A stretch of 64,000 nt of DNA from Bettongia penicillata ogilbyi (taxonomy: Eukaryota > Chordata > Mammalia > Diprotodontia > Potoroidae): the NCBI GenBank assembly GCA_023548195.1, contig JAJHZJ010000251.1:620001-684000 (forward strand). Reading direction: 5' to 3'. Positions 34,340 through 46,659 of the stretch are shown piece after piece; position 1 is the first letter of the stretch; every line of letters starts with the position of its first letter. A model generated the notes under the pieces. The model saw only the letters and a program-made list of their open reading frames with translations, searched no databases and was not told the DNA's origin. Position numbers and translations under genes: made by a program.

Positions 34340-34620
34340 AGCATTAAGTTCTTTGTAACAGTAATGAAGATCATTATATAATAATCTGGTGTTCTGGGTC
34401 CACTGTTAACAGGAGAAAGAGCTTCAGGAAGGAGATGCAGATGCATTGAGCCACTCCTTCTGTTACTAGATCCTTAACTGACCGGCCAATGGAATGGGGT
34501 CAGGAGCGGACCTTATGGCCATGGTACCAACAGCTGACTGACCTATATAAGCAATGAGCTCCTGACCTGGGTCTCATTAATCGTAAGGGCATAGGAGAGA
34601 TGTTGATCACTATCCTTTTT
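34340..34620 (+). promoter_or_regulatory. CCAAT + TATA promoter-like block
   Basis: CCAAT occurs at 34,486-34,490 and TATATAA at 34,544-34,550, with 54 bp between their start points, on the plus strand. A perfect 10 bp inverted repeat (GGTCAGGAGC at 34,498-34,507 and GCTCCTGACC at 34,558-34,567) encloses the TATA word; its arms contain nuclear-receptor-like half sites. No open frame follows. It could be a degraded LTR promoter, the promoter of an antisense transcript, or chance. Confidence 0.35.
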
Positions 34621-35629
34621 TTTTTTTTGACATATTTGTTCCTGCTTCATTAAGACTTTAGGGCACAGTGTTCAGATCAAAGGACTTGAGTATGAATCTG
34701 CTTTTGCTCCTTATGACCTACATGACCTAAGAACATTTAGGGATTTTAATCTCCTCATAAGTAAAATGAGGGATCGTTCCAGGTTGTATCTCCTTCAATC
34801 CTAGTCTCCTTTTTCATCCTTTGCCTCCACTTTCATTAAGGCTATACAATAATAGAATTTCCCTTGACATCTGGGAAAGTTCCTGATCAGTCCAACAGGA
34901 CGTGATATGTTCTAAAGTTAACTTCTGATCTTTAACTCCAAAGGCCAAAGTCTCCTAGGAATGTGAAGGCTGTTGAACGTTACCCTTCACCTCCAGGTGT
35001 TGCTCCTTGAATTTGATTGCCTAGAAGAAGAGACTTTTGGGGAAAGGTGATCATTGTTTGTGGCTAGCCCTACAATAAGTGGGAATTACAAATAGGCAGA
35101 TTGTGTCTTGATAGAAATAACTTCCTAGCAAGTGTAGTAGTCCACAAATGAAATGAATTGTCCCAAGGGCTAATGAATTTCCTAAAATTGGAGATCTCTG
35201 ACCACTTGTCAGGGAATTTGTTATAGAGCAGATTCAGGCTTCAGGTGAGGGTTGAACCAGATGACTTCTGAAGTCCCTTCCAAACTCAGAGTCATTGATC
35301 CTGTGATTAGAATGATGGAAATTTCAGGACAGATAAAGCAGGTTGGTGGGGGAGATAATTTGGGTATCTTTTGGCTCTCCGTTACACAACTCATCACACT
35401 GTACTTGGGCTGATAAGACCCATATGTTTTTCAGCCCAGTTACTCATATATTCTCATGAGATGAAGGTCATTCAGCTCCAGGCTCAATTTCATCTGGCCT
35501 CTTGGGAACTCAGCCTAGAAATGGAAAGATGCTCCTTATTCTTGATGCCAGAGTCTGGAACTAATATAGCAATCTCAAGGAAACAATACTCAGATATAAT
35601 TAGGCATATGATGACGTACTAACAACCTT

Positions 35630-35945
35630 CCCAATTCACAATTTCATTCCATCCTTTGCGGACTCCCATTATCACACTGCTCATAGGACTGAGTCTAAAC
35701 TTACTTTTACCATTCAAAGTTAGCACCACTTAACTTTGTCAGCTTCATATCTTATGTCTCTTATAAATGATCTACCCAATCAGGTTGTAATACCTCCTTT
35801 ATCCTGAATGTACCATGAGCATTCCTGCCTTTGCCCCTTCATACGTGTTATTCTCCGCCTGGAATGCCTATCTTTAGAAATTCTACCCACTCTTCTAGAC
35901 ACAGCCCAAGTCCCACTTATCTCATGAAGCTTCATCTGACCATAT
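35630..35945 (+). repeat. L2-type LINE 3' fragment
   Basis: Landmarks are 'catcctttgcggactcccat', 'gagcattcctgcctttgccc', 'ttctccgcctggaatgccta' and 'gcccaagtcccacttatctc'. A small antisense L2 3' end lies at 36,145-36,260. Confidence 0.65.
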
Positions 35946-36614
35946 CAAGTGGAAGCATTCTCCTGAACTACAGAATTCCAAGGGCACCTTGGAAGGCCCT
36001 GAAAGGTTGATTGTGGCTAAAGAAACTTAGCCACTGGGGAGGTAAGAAATTCATTGTTGACTTTAGCCCAGCAATGGGTAGCAGAGGGTCCTTTAAGAGG
36101 ATAAGAATTCCCAATTGGGGAAATTTCAGTTAATAGGAATTGAGAGAGCATCAATTCATCTATCAATAAGCAATTACTGAATATCCATTATGCAAGAGGC
36201 ACTATGTTAGGTGTTGGGGATACAAATCAAACATGAAATAAGTCACTCTCACCAAGGGGCTTAGCTTCAGAGAGAAACCTGGTTTCTTTTTTCAGGTGGA
36301 GCACATGATTGGAATACAGTTTCTTGATTGATGAGTGAAAATGCCAAATGCAAGTCCAAGGACAAGAAGAAAAGACTGGAATGATACTGGTCATATCCAA
36401 TCATGATAGGTCAATAATATTAACTAGAGAGTCCTTAAGGCAGTTACAAGACCACTGCATCATTTGGCCAAGGTGGACTTAAGTGTGGTTTCTTAACCTT
36501 AACTATTTGTATAATCTCCTTTACTATCATATGTTGCTTAGTATTACTACTTTCCTTTTTCTGTGTTTCCAACTAGGTTGTAGTCTGTATCAGATCAGTG
36601 ATCCTGTAATTATA

Positions 36615-37110
36615 AGAACAGTAACTGAAATAACACTCTAGATATATTATTTCATTTGATCCTCACAATACTCCTGTGAGATATGCACACTGTGGGGATT
36701 AAGGGTGTGGCACTCTCTCAATCTGGAAAATGCATCTAAAATTTTTAGTCCTCTCTTTGTACCAGAGAAATCTGATTTTTTTCTTTTTCTTTTATGTGGT
36801 GTTTATAGTATCTTACTGTAAAATTTGGGTTGATATTATATAATACTATATATATATATTTTGTGCATTTCTGAGTTTCTAAACTTTTTCTGTGTCATCT
36901 GCTGGCCGTTGTTTGTCATCTGCAGCTTCTGCAAAACTCTCCAAAAAATTCCTATTAATTTCTTGTGCCTACTGTTGATATATTGAAATTGAAATGGAGA
37001 AAATTGTGGAAGACATGACTGTATTAGAGGGGTATCATTATACCTATCTTGAAGATGAGAAAACAGATTCAGAATGCTTAAATGACTTGCCCAAAGTACA
37101 CAGTTTGAAC
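36615..37110 (-). repeat. MIR-like SINE, antisense, split by TIR element
   Basis: The left part ends 'cctcacaatactcctgtgag'. The right part continues 'atcattatacctatcttgaa', 'gatgagaaaacagattcaga' and 'tgacttgcccaaagtacaca'. The element at 36,687-37,021 separates them. Confidence 0.65.
36687..37021 (+). mobile_element. TIR element (MITE) copy 3, left terminus decayed
   Basis: Internal sequence follows copy 2 in the same orientation: 'tgtggggattaagggtgtgg', 'caatctggaaaatgcatcta', 'ttctaaactttttctgtgtc', 'ctgctggccgttgtttgtca' and 'taatttcttgtgcctactgt'. The right end reads ATGACTG followed by TA. The left inverted repeat is no longer clear. Like copy 2 it lies within an antisense MIR. Confidence 0.65.
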
Positions 37111-38094
37111 TACAAAATGTTATATCTAAGTAATTCCATCCTGGAAATCATCTAGCACTATTTGTTCATTTTACAGAAAAAATAATCTGAGCTTCAGAGA
37201 TATGAAGAGCTTTACACCAAAACAAACTACAAGTGAGTATGGGAGGTGATATTAGCTATTTTTCCAAATAGAAGGATACACACCTGTATATACACACTTA
37301 TATGTATGAATGTCTACAGTACTAGTATTATTTTTATACCCATTTTACAGATGAGGAAACAGAATCAATGCTTAAATGACTTGAAATAGCTCTATGATAG
37401 TCATGTGATGAAACCCACCTATGTAGACTCCTAGTTTCCCCTTTTTATTTCCTCTTGTCCTCTCCAATAAAAATCTACCTTGCCACTTGTATACAAACAT
37501 ACACATATGAATATATATATAAACACATATGAATAAATACATATGAATATATATCTGATTTCTGAATTTCTTTGATTACACTTTGCGAAGATTAAATTAA
37601 TAAGTATTTACAAAATGCTTAGCAAAGTTCTTAGCACATGGTAGGTGCTTAATAAATGCTTTTCCCCTCCTTTCCCCCACGCCTTCCTCACCATCAGTTG
37701 GTGATGATTCACAGTTTGTGGTTATTAAGATTCTGGCTTTATTGGAATGAAATTTGAAGGTATGACTAGACCTGGTGACTGTTAGGTTTCCAAGAACAAC
37801 TTCTACAGTGGTGAAAGTGTTGTGGTGCTATGAGGGAAAGAATAACTAAAATATCTCCCAGATGAAAAACAGTGGCATCTTATTAGAAATGGCAACAAGA
37901 TTGACACTGGATAGTACCTTGGAGAGCACCAGATGGTGTAGGACTCACAGTGTCAGGGGAATTCAACTTTTGCAATATGAAAGCTAAGTTGGTTAAATGT
38001 CCCCCTCACCCCCTATGTAGCCAATCATGTATGTTGGATTGTATCCAGAGAAGAGATTGGGAAGGGAATAAAGGCCTGGCAAGAATCTCTACTA
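37111..38094. other. intron 1, mostly unassigned
   Basis: A MIR piece near 37,335-37,385, AT-rich tracts with 'catatgaatatatat' words around 37,500-37,555 and a short tail 'ggtaggtgcttaataaatgc' near 37,640. No exon seen. Confidence 0.4.
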
Positions 38095-38590
38095 AGTGTC
38101 TGATGTAATAGAAAGAGCAATGCACTGGTAATCAGAAGACCTAGGTTTTAGATTGTGTTCTGCCACAGCCTTACTCTATGATGGTGGACAAATCATTTAA
38201 CTTGTCTCAGCTCTGACTTTCTCCTCTAGTGTAAGAATATCTGTCCTGTTTGCTTCATAGGTTTGTTGTAAATCCCAAATGAGATGATAATGCATTTGAT
38301 AGTTCATAAAGACTTCAAGATAGGCAGTGCAAGGTAGGAAATTGAGTACTGGACCTGGAGTCTAAAATACCTGAGTTTGCGTCCTGCCTCAGAAACTTAT
38401 TAACTGTGTAACTCTGGGCAAGTCACTTAATCTTTTATGAGCTTAATTTTTCTTATCTGTAAAATGGGGATTATGATAGAACTTAATCAGAGGTCTAATA
38501 ACATAGATAACATGTAAAATGTCTTGCAAACCTTAAAGCGCTTTATAAATATCATCTTTCATAAATATGGTTTTCATTATTGTATCATTC
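38095..38590 (+). repeat. two MIR/CORE-like SINEs
   Basis: The first (38,095-38,310) has 'taatcagaagacctaggttt' and 'ggacaaatcatttaacttgt'. The second (38,335-38,590) has 'gtactggacctggagtctaa', 'gtaactctgggcaagtcact' and the tail 'aaagcgctttataaatatca'. Confidence 0.65.
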
Positions 38591-38599
38591 AAGGGATAT

Positions 38600-39340
38600 T
38601 AATTGTTATTGTAGCCTGGTTACCATCCTGAACTCTTGCTAGGCTTAGTCAAGGGCTGGCATTGGGTACATTTTTCAGGTTAAAAAGCTTTCTGCTCTTC
38701 TTTCTCCCCATGCCTTTTACATGCCACAGTATTTTCCTGCTGCTTTCTCTCTTGGAGCTTAGTCACAAAGAAATGTAGTTTAATAAGCTTTTTTATGTTA
38801 AGGTGGTAATAACATTCTGCATTTCTAGGGATATTTGCACTTTAAAAGAGCAGTCTTGAGTGAATATTGGTAAAACCAAAGGGACAACCCACAGATTATG
38901 GAATTTAGATATTGACCAGGGAAATATCTACATGAAGTGCTTGTTCTTGTCAGTAAGGTCAGCCCTGGTCCAGTCTCCATATGAGAGAGTTCCAAAATTG
39001 ATTGCAAGTAGAATCCATTGAAAGAGGCCAGAAAAGTAGTTTTGCTGTCTATATTGGAGTCTGATGAGGGAGAAAACACTGGAAAGTGCTTGGGTTTAGA
39101 GCTGACCTGGATCTCATTTTGTTCTGATGATATGGCTTCTTTTTTTTTTTTTAGTAAGAACAAGGGTAAGCAAAAAGTGATAATGAGCCCAGGGTCTGTT
39201 CTCCTTATAATTCTCCCCTTGCTTTGTTTCTCTTATCAGTGAAGAGAGTGCTATTTCTATGTATTTGTTCTTGCCATGTGAACCAAGAGATCAACCTATT
39301 CTTAGAGTAAGCACTACACAGTGCTTATTATTCCATGAAT
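38600..39340. other. intron 1, nothing recognised
   Basis: Open frames of 112 codons (minus, 38,825-39,163) and 74 codons (plus) overlap one another. Neither resembles a known family. Confidence 0.35.
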
Positions 39341-39510
39341 AGGATTCATGGAAGAGACTTTAGAGGTCATCCAAGTGCTTTATTTTATAGATGAGAAAAC
39401 AGAGACCTAGCAGAGTGGAGGCAAAACAGTGGTAGAATTGGGATTAACATCTAAGTCTTCTACCTCCTAATCTAATGCTCTTTCTACTATACCCCATTTG
39501 AAGCATGGTG
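39340..39510 (-). repeat. MIR-like SINE, antisense
   Basis: Reads 'gagaaaacagagacctagca' and 'ctaatctaatgctctttcta' in MIR order. A small palindrome (CCATGAAT, AGG, ATTCATGG) lies just before it near 39,333. Confidence 0.5.
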
Positions 39511-42350
39511 AAATAAAGTGATTTTCACTTTAGAAACAATATTATTCTTTGCTTTTGCTATAAAGAATCCTAACACACTATAGGAGACCTGGGAGACTCA
39601 GGAATGTACATGTAATTGCCAGTGAAAGTTTCATACAAACTGAACCTGAAACTCATAGTCATACTTGCACCATAATACAACTTTAAGAAGAAGTGAGGTA
39701 ATAGAAAAACACTGGATTTGAGAGTCAATAGGGCAGCTTTAGACTTTATTTCTAACTATCTTTATTTTTATTTTTAACTAGCTGTGTGATCTTGGCCAAA
39801 TTGATCGCCATCCGTGGACTTCCATTTTCTTATCCTTAAGAAGAGGGAAGGTGGGCAGGAAGTTGCTTCCTAATGATCTCCACATTCTTCTAGCTAATAG
39901 TCTTTTATTCTATGACTTTAGTGTTTTAGTGATTACAGTAAAAGAGTGTGAAAAGTATGCTATGGTGATATTGGCTTCTATTGTGATGTTGGCCTCATCC
40001 TTGTGTCCATAAAGTATTTTCTTCTACTCTTTAGTCCTGACTGTTATAAATGCTCTTTGGTGCAGACATGGTTTAAAATAGGTCATAAATCCTTTCTTTC
40101 CATTCAAACTGGATGGGTTCTATAAGGTTCTGGTGCTCAGGAGGTGGGTGATAGGGAAACCATGGATAATAGGAAGGACAAACGCTCATGTCATCTAATT
40201 TATGAGATGCTAGAGGGGCCTTTATCTAAGCCTATTGATTGAATATCAGTTGAAATATCTCTGACTGAGGCCCATCTAGATAGCTTCCTTTTAATTTCAT
40301 GTCCTTTCCAGTTAGAGTCTACCCTATTGCTTGGCCTACTCTCCTCTGACTTGGTGGTCATCTCAATGATGAGTACTTACTCTACACTATCTATCCATAT
40401 CCTATTTATTACCCTAGGTACTGACCCTGGAGACCTAAAGACAAATTTTGGAGAGGCTAGAAATGAGTAGATTTGGCCCTCTGTCTTGGTCCATTGCCTA
40501 CCCATATCCTTTCTGGGCCTGTGAGTGGCCTGAAGCTCCCTTCAAAGGGAGTACTGAATGCCTATACCATCTGTTGGTTGTCTGGCATTGGCTCTTTGGA
40601 GATTGTGTACTGGATATTCTGTCCAGCTAGAAAAGGCTTGGGACAAACCTTGATCCAGCAGAGCTGCTGTGCAAGGATGTAGACATCTTAATGCTGTAGC
40701 TCAGGTTATCCCAATTCACCATGAGACTGGGCACAAGGATAAATGGCCTTACAGATGCCTGATCGCAGACACCACATGCTGTAGGCTGCAAGGCTAACTT
40801 TAGAATGGGAAGTGAGACAGACTAAAAAAGGAATTTGGAACACATGCAAATTCCGGAACACCCAGGTGCTGGTTTAGAGACTACTTTCAAAGCTGGGGCT
40901 TTGATGGTAGCTCTTATAGGAATGACAGTGGGCTTGGAAAACTGGTGTGTACAAAACGTAGAGCCTATGTACACAGTGAGTGCTTAGGTGATGTTTACTG
41001 TTTATATTTAATTGAGTTGAATACTGAACCAAATTCAGTGAAGGAAATAATTCTCCTCACTCTCATTTTGCAAGGGAGGAGAAACACTTGAAGAGAATAG
41101 GAAGAAAAAAAAGACTTGGACAGAAATTTCTTCAGTTCAGTCTCATGATGACAGAAATCATTTCTGCCATTGGGTATCTTATTTCTTGGGCTCTTCAAAG
41201 TTTGAAATACTCTGTGTATGGGCAGGGACAACCTTCAGAAAATCCCCAAATCAGGAAGTTTATTTTAACTGATCCTCTCTGAACTCCTTCCCCTCACAGA
41301 GATTATTACTCCCCTTCATTGATTCCATACTTGAGGCTCCCAGTGACTTCCCAGTTTTACCTTTCTTTGTTCTTAACCCTTTCACCAAGAGCAGGTACAG
41401 TTCTCCTCCCTCTATCCCTTCCTCTCCAATCCCACCCCTACCCAGGAACTCCTCAGTGTGAATAAAAATTTCTTATCTCTGAGGCATTTACATTTTACCC
41501 CAATTACTTTCTGGTCTCTTCCAGCATTAAATCTGCAATCCCAAGATCTTTTGAGAAAGAGACTGATGAGGTTGCAGGGAAATTCATTGACCAACTTAGA
41601 TTTAAAAGTGTTAGCTCCTAATTAGATTTAATTCTATTTTAAAAAAGGTTAATTTGATTAAAAAAAGATATATAGAAGCTGCTCTGTGATGAAACATCCA
41701 AAAGACTTTTTGGCTCTAGTAGCATTCAAAACAAAGTAAAGTACAATATGGTATTTAATTAAGTAAGCCCAAGCATTTGAGAACAGATTTTTTTTAACCT
41801 TTCTTTGTATCCCCTTCACTTAGTGCAGTGCCTGGTACATAGTAAACACAATGTTTTTTGAATGACTATTTACTGTGTGCCTGGCATTGTCATAAACACA
41901 CACGTACACATAGAGGAAAAAAAAAGTTCGCTGATTTCAATGAGCTACCTTCTAATGGGAGAGAAAGCATGTGTAGAGAAATAGTTACATACAGAATTCA
42001 GCTCTTATACTCCTACAGTGATGGTGACAGAATGGTGGAAGGGAGGCGGGGAGAGGGTGCTAAGGAACACTCTGGAGCTGATTTTCATCAGCAGCTTATT
42101 CTGTTCTGTACTTACTCTGCATCTTTTGGTCTTAGGGTTGCCTAGGGTCATTGCACAGTCAGTATGCGACAAAGTTGGATTGAATCCAACTCTTCATGAC
42201 TCTGAGGACATCTGTCTATTTATCATCTGATGCTACCTCTCAAATATGAACTTAATTGTGGGTAAATCCATGTGAGTTCCTTGTCCAAATAACAGAGGGG
42301 ACATGGTGTTAGAGGAACTGAATCATCTCATTCTTGGCATTCTTGCTAAA
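39511..42350. other. intron 1, long stretch without gene or confident repeat
   Basis: Only weak SINE-like words (39,690-39,850) and a short antisense L2-type 3' end (about 41,810-41,950) were noticed. Open frames here are under 100 codons, overlap one another, and lack recognisable domains. Confidence 0.4.
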
Positions 42351-42359
42351 AATGAAATC

Positions 42360-43140
42360 AGAAGGGAGAGAAGAAAGCTACAGCTAAATGCGAGAGGGGC
42401 CCACAGGTAGATGGACCTTGGATAGTCAAATAAAGATATTAGTTTCACTGCATGTCCAAAAGTCTGAAAAAGAAGTGTCATTCTATAGGAGAGTTGGTCA
42501 CCTTGTCATGAAGTGCTCATGACAAGTTTAAACAAAAGGACTGCCATGAAGATAGTTGCAGATTATGTTTCCAAAAGATTTCAGAGAGTGAGAAGGTAGG
42601 TAAAGTTTACAGATGAGATCTCTAAATCAAATCAGTGTCTACTTTAATACAGTGACTTCATGACAAAGATGAGTATGTGGAAGGATAGTGAAAAATGCAT
42701 TAGAAAATATGACTCAAGATCAAGAAATTAAAGAGGATAAAGGCTTGTAGACAATATAGAAACCTCATGTAGACACATATATTATGAACATTTTTTTCAA
42801 GAAAAAGGTTGGGTGGCAATGGATAATTTAAGCACCCAAAGGTACTACAGAAATGAAATGGACTATATTTTAGCATAAAGGAAATTGTTGGTTACTGATG
42901 TATAAGTCATTTCTCAAATCAGCTTTTCTGTTTATAGTCATACTACAAACTTCTTCAAGCAAAAATAAGAATTAATACCAAACTAGAAAAGAATATAGTT
43001 AGAAGATACTGAATGAAATTAAAACAGTTCCCTCTTTTACCAAATAAGTTATTTACAATAGAAAAGGACTGGGGACGGAGATGACACATGGATAAAGGAA
43101 CAGATAACAACAAAGGCATACTATTTTCTAAAAAACTTCA
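42360..43140 (+). mobile_element. RTE-type (BovB-like) LINE fragment, degraded endonuclease
   Basis: With frame changes, the sense strand spells the end of an RTE endonuclease domain: MNIFFKKKVGWQW at about 42,784-42,825, NEMDYILA at 42,852-42,875 followed by a stop, and AKIRINTKLEKN at 42,959-42,994. These correspond to the family's N-T-F-F...W-T-W, N-E-I-D-Y-I-L and A-K-I-R-I-N...L-E blocks. Stops and indels show it is dead. The catalytic part further upstream is not preserved in readable form. A hairpin with 10 bp perfect arms lies at 42,502-42,526. Confidence 0.65.
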
Positions 43141-43745
43141 AGTGTCACAAAGAGATCCAAAGGGCCTACCAACTATTTAACCAACTAGTTCTTGATCTCC
43201 ATGCCAAATATATATGGCAACCATGGGCACATCTGTCTGATAATAGAAATTCTTATGCAAAATCTTATGGTGGAAGATTATAAGCACTATACGGTCACAA
43301 AACAGTGAGAAGTGATGAAGGGAAAAATGAGACTGCTGAGATTGATTTGAGACTCAGTGAATTCAGATCACCCAAGAGAATTTAAAGGTAAACCTGGTAG
43401 GATTCTTTTTAGCAAATCAACATCTATTTCTTATTCTAGCTAGGGATTCAACTCCAGATTGGGAGTGAAGTGGATGAAATTTTGAACCAAAAATTCAAGC
43501 ACAGAGATATAGCACTGATGTCATCTATAGTAGAGGAAGCAGCTGCTTGTTGGTGAGAGTTCAAGAAGCAGGGAAAGGCCTCCATGAACCCCTAGAAACA
43601 ACAGAATATGAGAGCTGAAAGGGTCTTGGGGCTAATGCAACTCATCAGGAATTCCCTCTCTAGAACTCTGATGTGGAGGCATCTAGTGCCAATTTGAAGA
43701 TCTCCAGTTATGAGAATCAACCACTTCCCCTGACAGCTTTAGGAT
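43141..43745. other. intron 1, possibly continuing RTE
   Basis: The sequence keeps the A-rich texture of the RTE fragment to about 43,350 and then becomes unassigned. Confidence 0.3.
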
Positions 43746-43749
43746 GATT

Positions 43750-44010
43750 TTAATTGTTAGGTGGCTAGGTGATGTTGTGAATAATAGGGCACTGGGCCTA
43801 ATGTCAGGAAGACAAGTTCAGAATCTACCTTAGATACTGATTACCTGTATGATTCTGGGCAAATCACTTCTGTCTGCTTCAGTTTCCTCATCTGTAAAAT
43901 GGAGATATCATCCTGCACCTTTCAAGATGGTTGTGAAGCTCAAATTAGATGATATTTGTAAAGTACTTTGTAACTTTAAAATGTTATATAAACGCTAGCC
44001 ATTATTGTTA
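43750..44010 (+). repeat. SINE (MIR/CORE type)
   Basis: Reads 'gttaggtggctaggtgatgt', 'gattctgggcaaatcacttc', 'cagtttcctcatctgtaaaa', 'ggttgtgaagctcaaattag' and a MIR tail. Confidence 0.7.
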
Positions 44011-44019
44011 GGATTATTT

Positions 44020-45550
44020 CTTTCATAATTGAAATCATTTTCTTGAGAAATTATGCTATACTACCTTCTGAAGCATGAAAAGCTAGTATAATCTTTCTTC
44101 TACATAGTCCTTTAGATACATGATTCTTAGTACTTTTGTTTGATGAGACTGTACGATGAGAATCATGGAAAAGCATGATCTATGAAGAATCAGAATGGTG
44201 GGTTGAAACACATTGTCAATGAACTGTATACAAGAAATCAGTCCAGAGGTATGTGATTGAGAAAGGAGATGGCTTAGTATGTAGCGAGTACAAGGAATGA
44301 TGCATGAACAACCCATGTACTGGCTTGTACTGCTGGGGAAGTCAAGACACAGAAGAAGTTCTCTAGCATGTTAGGGGATCCTCCTAGGGAAAAGGGCATG
44401 AATGAGAAAGGTACAAATTGAGAAGGCATAGGGAGTATCCTTATTGATGAGATCATGGAGTTGGTAAAACTTGCTATAATACTTATGCTTCAATGAGTGC
44501 TTGTTCATAGTGGAAAGGTGGTAGACCAGATGACTTCAAGGTCCCTTCAAGCTCTGTACGTTCCTATGACTCAGACCGAGGTACCTTCTCCAGACTAGCC
44601 AGAAAAGGTTTCTGGAGTTCTAGCGTAACACGTTCATAGTACACAAATTGTTGCCAGCCAGTTTGGGAATGGACACCATGGTCTCTAGTGATATCTAGCT
44701 TAAGTTGGGGCAGATATTTCCTTCTGTAATTAGAATCGCCCCTCCTCTACTTCACTGAGTAGTTAAGATTGGACATGATAGCCCAGGTTTCAGAGAGGAG
44801 GAAACTGAAAGTTGAAAAGCAACTTCTCCCTCCATCCAGTCAGAAAGGGATTTAGAGGTAGCCTTCTGGGAAGGAGAAGGCCAAGATTCATTACCTTTTT
44901 CCCTCTTAGGGAAGTTCTTTTCTCAGGGCATAAAACTTAGTGGCATGATTAAGTGGAGGTCACCTTTATGACAAATTTTTTACTAACAAAATTTTGCCAA
45001 TTTGGATTTAATTAACGTTAGTAAGCAAGTACCCATGAGAGGGGTTAGGGTTGGGAGGGCAGTACTATCAGTCATTCAGATGGAAAAAAGGTTAGTAAGG
45101 GTAAAAGATACATAAAAAAAGAAATAGTGTAAAGGATGTGAGATGGAACTGAGATGTCAAAAGGTAGGTGCTAAAATGAAGAAATTCAGAAAAGTCTCTG
45201 AAAACAGCAAAGTTTATGAGGGTTTACTTGAACACACTCATGGCCATTTGTGTATGTGGTTTAGCATTAGGATTAATGTTCCATGCTTTTGTACTGAAAA
45301 AGTTTCAAAGTTCATGTTATTCTAAGGCTGCTTCACCAAGGAACTAAGATATAGATGGGAATTCCTTTTTTTTTTTTAAATCTGTTATTTGGATGAAAAT
45401 GTACACTATGAATTAATAAATAGGATATTTTCTTATCTACTGATATACTTTTTTTTAATGCTAATGGTGAGAGTTGAAGAATAAGGGAGAAAGATTGTGA
45501 GAAATAGGAGGAAGGAGGGATTGGTTAGGAAGGGGAACAAATCTCTGCTG
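44020..45550. other. intron 1, nothing coding recognised
   Basis: A short CR1/L3-like antisense piece is at 44,510-44,575. The remainder shows no exon and no repeat I can name. Confidence 0.35.
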
Positions 45551-45552
45551 CT

Positions 45553-46032
45553 TCAAAAATGCTTAAAAATTCCCCAAAAGTTTTTGTCTATGTAACACCT
45601 TGCAAACTCTGTCTTATGGTAGCTAAGGGAAAGAGTGCTACATTGTGGGAAATGAAACACATATAAATTGTATATATAAAAGGCTTCCTGGGCAGTCCAG
45701 ATGAAATCTTGAAGAATCTTGACAAAGACCTGGGTAGCACGGAGTTTGATCTTCCAGATTAAATCTGAAAGGAGAGATTTAGCTTTCTCTGCTGAATTTC
45801 TTGGAGTTTCCCTTCCCATGGGCGTAACTGACAGAATGTTTATTCTGAAATGATGCACATTTCTCTGATCTTCATCAAAATTTGTTGGAATAAATGTGTC
45901 TTCATTATGGTCAAAGACAATTCCAGCCACTATCCTCAGTGAAGCAAATCCACTAATTGGACTTTTGCTTAGCTTGGTGTTCTGAAGGTCATTTGCTCGC
46001 ACGTCTTTTACATTGATTATGTCCCTTAGCAC
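45553..46032 (-). CDS. unidentified 159-codon ORF, possible pseudogene or exapted fragment
   Basis: The longest non-repetitive open frame in the window; it lies on the same strand as the armadillo gene, in intron 1. It starts at a GTG and remains open for a few codons upstream (FHVL), so it may be a fragment rather than a complete gene. The first 105 residues have mixed, globular-like composition (segments FASLRIVAGIVFDHNEDTF and SEKAKSLL-type helix, SDLIWKIKLRAT), while the last 30 are hydrophobic/aromatic and look like read-through. I do not recognise a family. There is no good start codon, promoter or splice context, so a processed pseudogene or degraded element is as likely as a gene. Confidence 0.3.
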   Translation of the reverse strand: MLRDIINVKDVRANDLQNTKLSKSPISGFASLRIVAGIVFDHNEDTFIPTNFDEDQRNVHHFRINILSVTPMGRETPRNSAEKAKSLLSDLIWKIKLRATQVFVKILQDFIWTAQEAFYIYNLYVFHFPQCSTLSLSYHKTEFARCYIDKNFWGIFKHF

Positions 46033-46139
46033 ATGGAAAAGTATTTACATTTCCATAAATCTCTAATTTTGATTAATTAAGCCAAACTCAAATAATATGA
46101 TTTGACTTAAAATAGTCCTAATCAAAAGATAGAATTCGT

Positions 46140-46250
46140 TGAACAAGCAATTTATTAAGCACTCCTGCTGTGTGCCAGGCATGAATGTGGGAATCCATAG
46201 AAGAGGAAAATAGTCCCTGCCCTTAGGAAGTTCTTAGAATAGAAGGCTAT
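46140..46250 (-). repeat. L2-type LINE 3' end, antisense
   Basis: Reads 'caatttattaagcactcctg', 'ctgtgtgccaggcatgaatg' and 'tgcccttaggaagttcttag'. Confidence 0.6.
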
Positions 46251-46328
46251 ACGAAAATATAACCCATTGCATTAATATACTAATTATTGTTTCCCTTAGG
46301 ACCTGAGTTTGAGATGGCGATTTAGGCA

Positions 46329-46330
<2 letters not shown>

Positions 46331-46369
<39 letters not shown>
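46331..46369 (+). repeat. (CA)n microsatellite
   Basis: An uninterrupted CA run of about 39 bases. Confidence 0.95.
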
Positions 46370-46370
<1 letters not shown>

Positions 46371-46659
46371 GGGCTGGGTTCCAGTTATTTACATTTACAT
46401 TTCACATTTCAGAGCATTAAGTGACTGTTCCATATAACAGATAACCTTTGAAGTGCCAGCCTGACCTCAATTGTGGCAGCTGGCTCAATATCTGAGTACT
46501 TTATTTTGACTGGGGACTCTTCTTTTCCCTACTGTCTTTCCCTTTCCTTCTAGCTCAAATCTGCTAAAGTGATGATATTTGGGGAACAAATTTACTAAGT
46601 AATCAGCAGTCCTTAAAGCATTTATTTACTATATAAAAGTTGCATTAAAGCACTATAAG

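Noticed and set aside
45029..45040. ATGG|GTACTT on the minus strand as an alternative first exon
   Set aside because: The donor is poor compared with GTGAGT at 55,702, and no promoter elements lie upstream.
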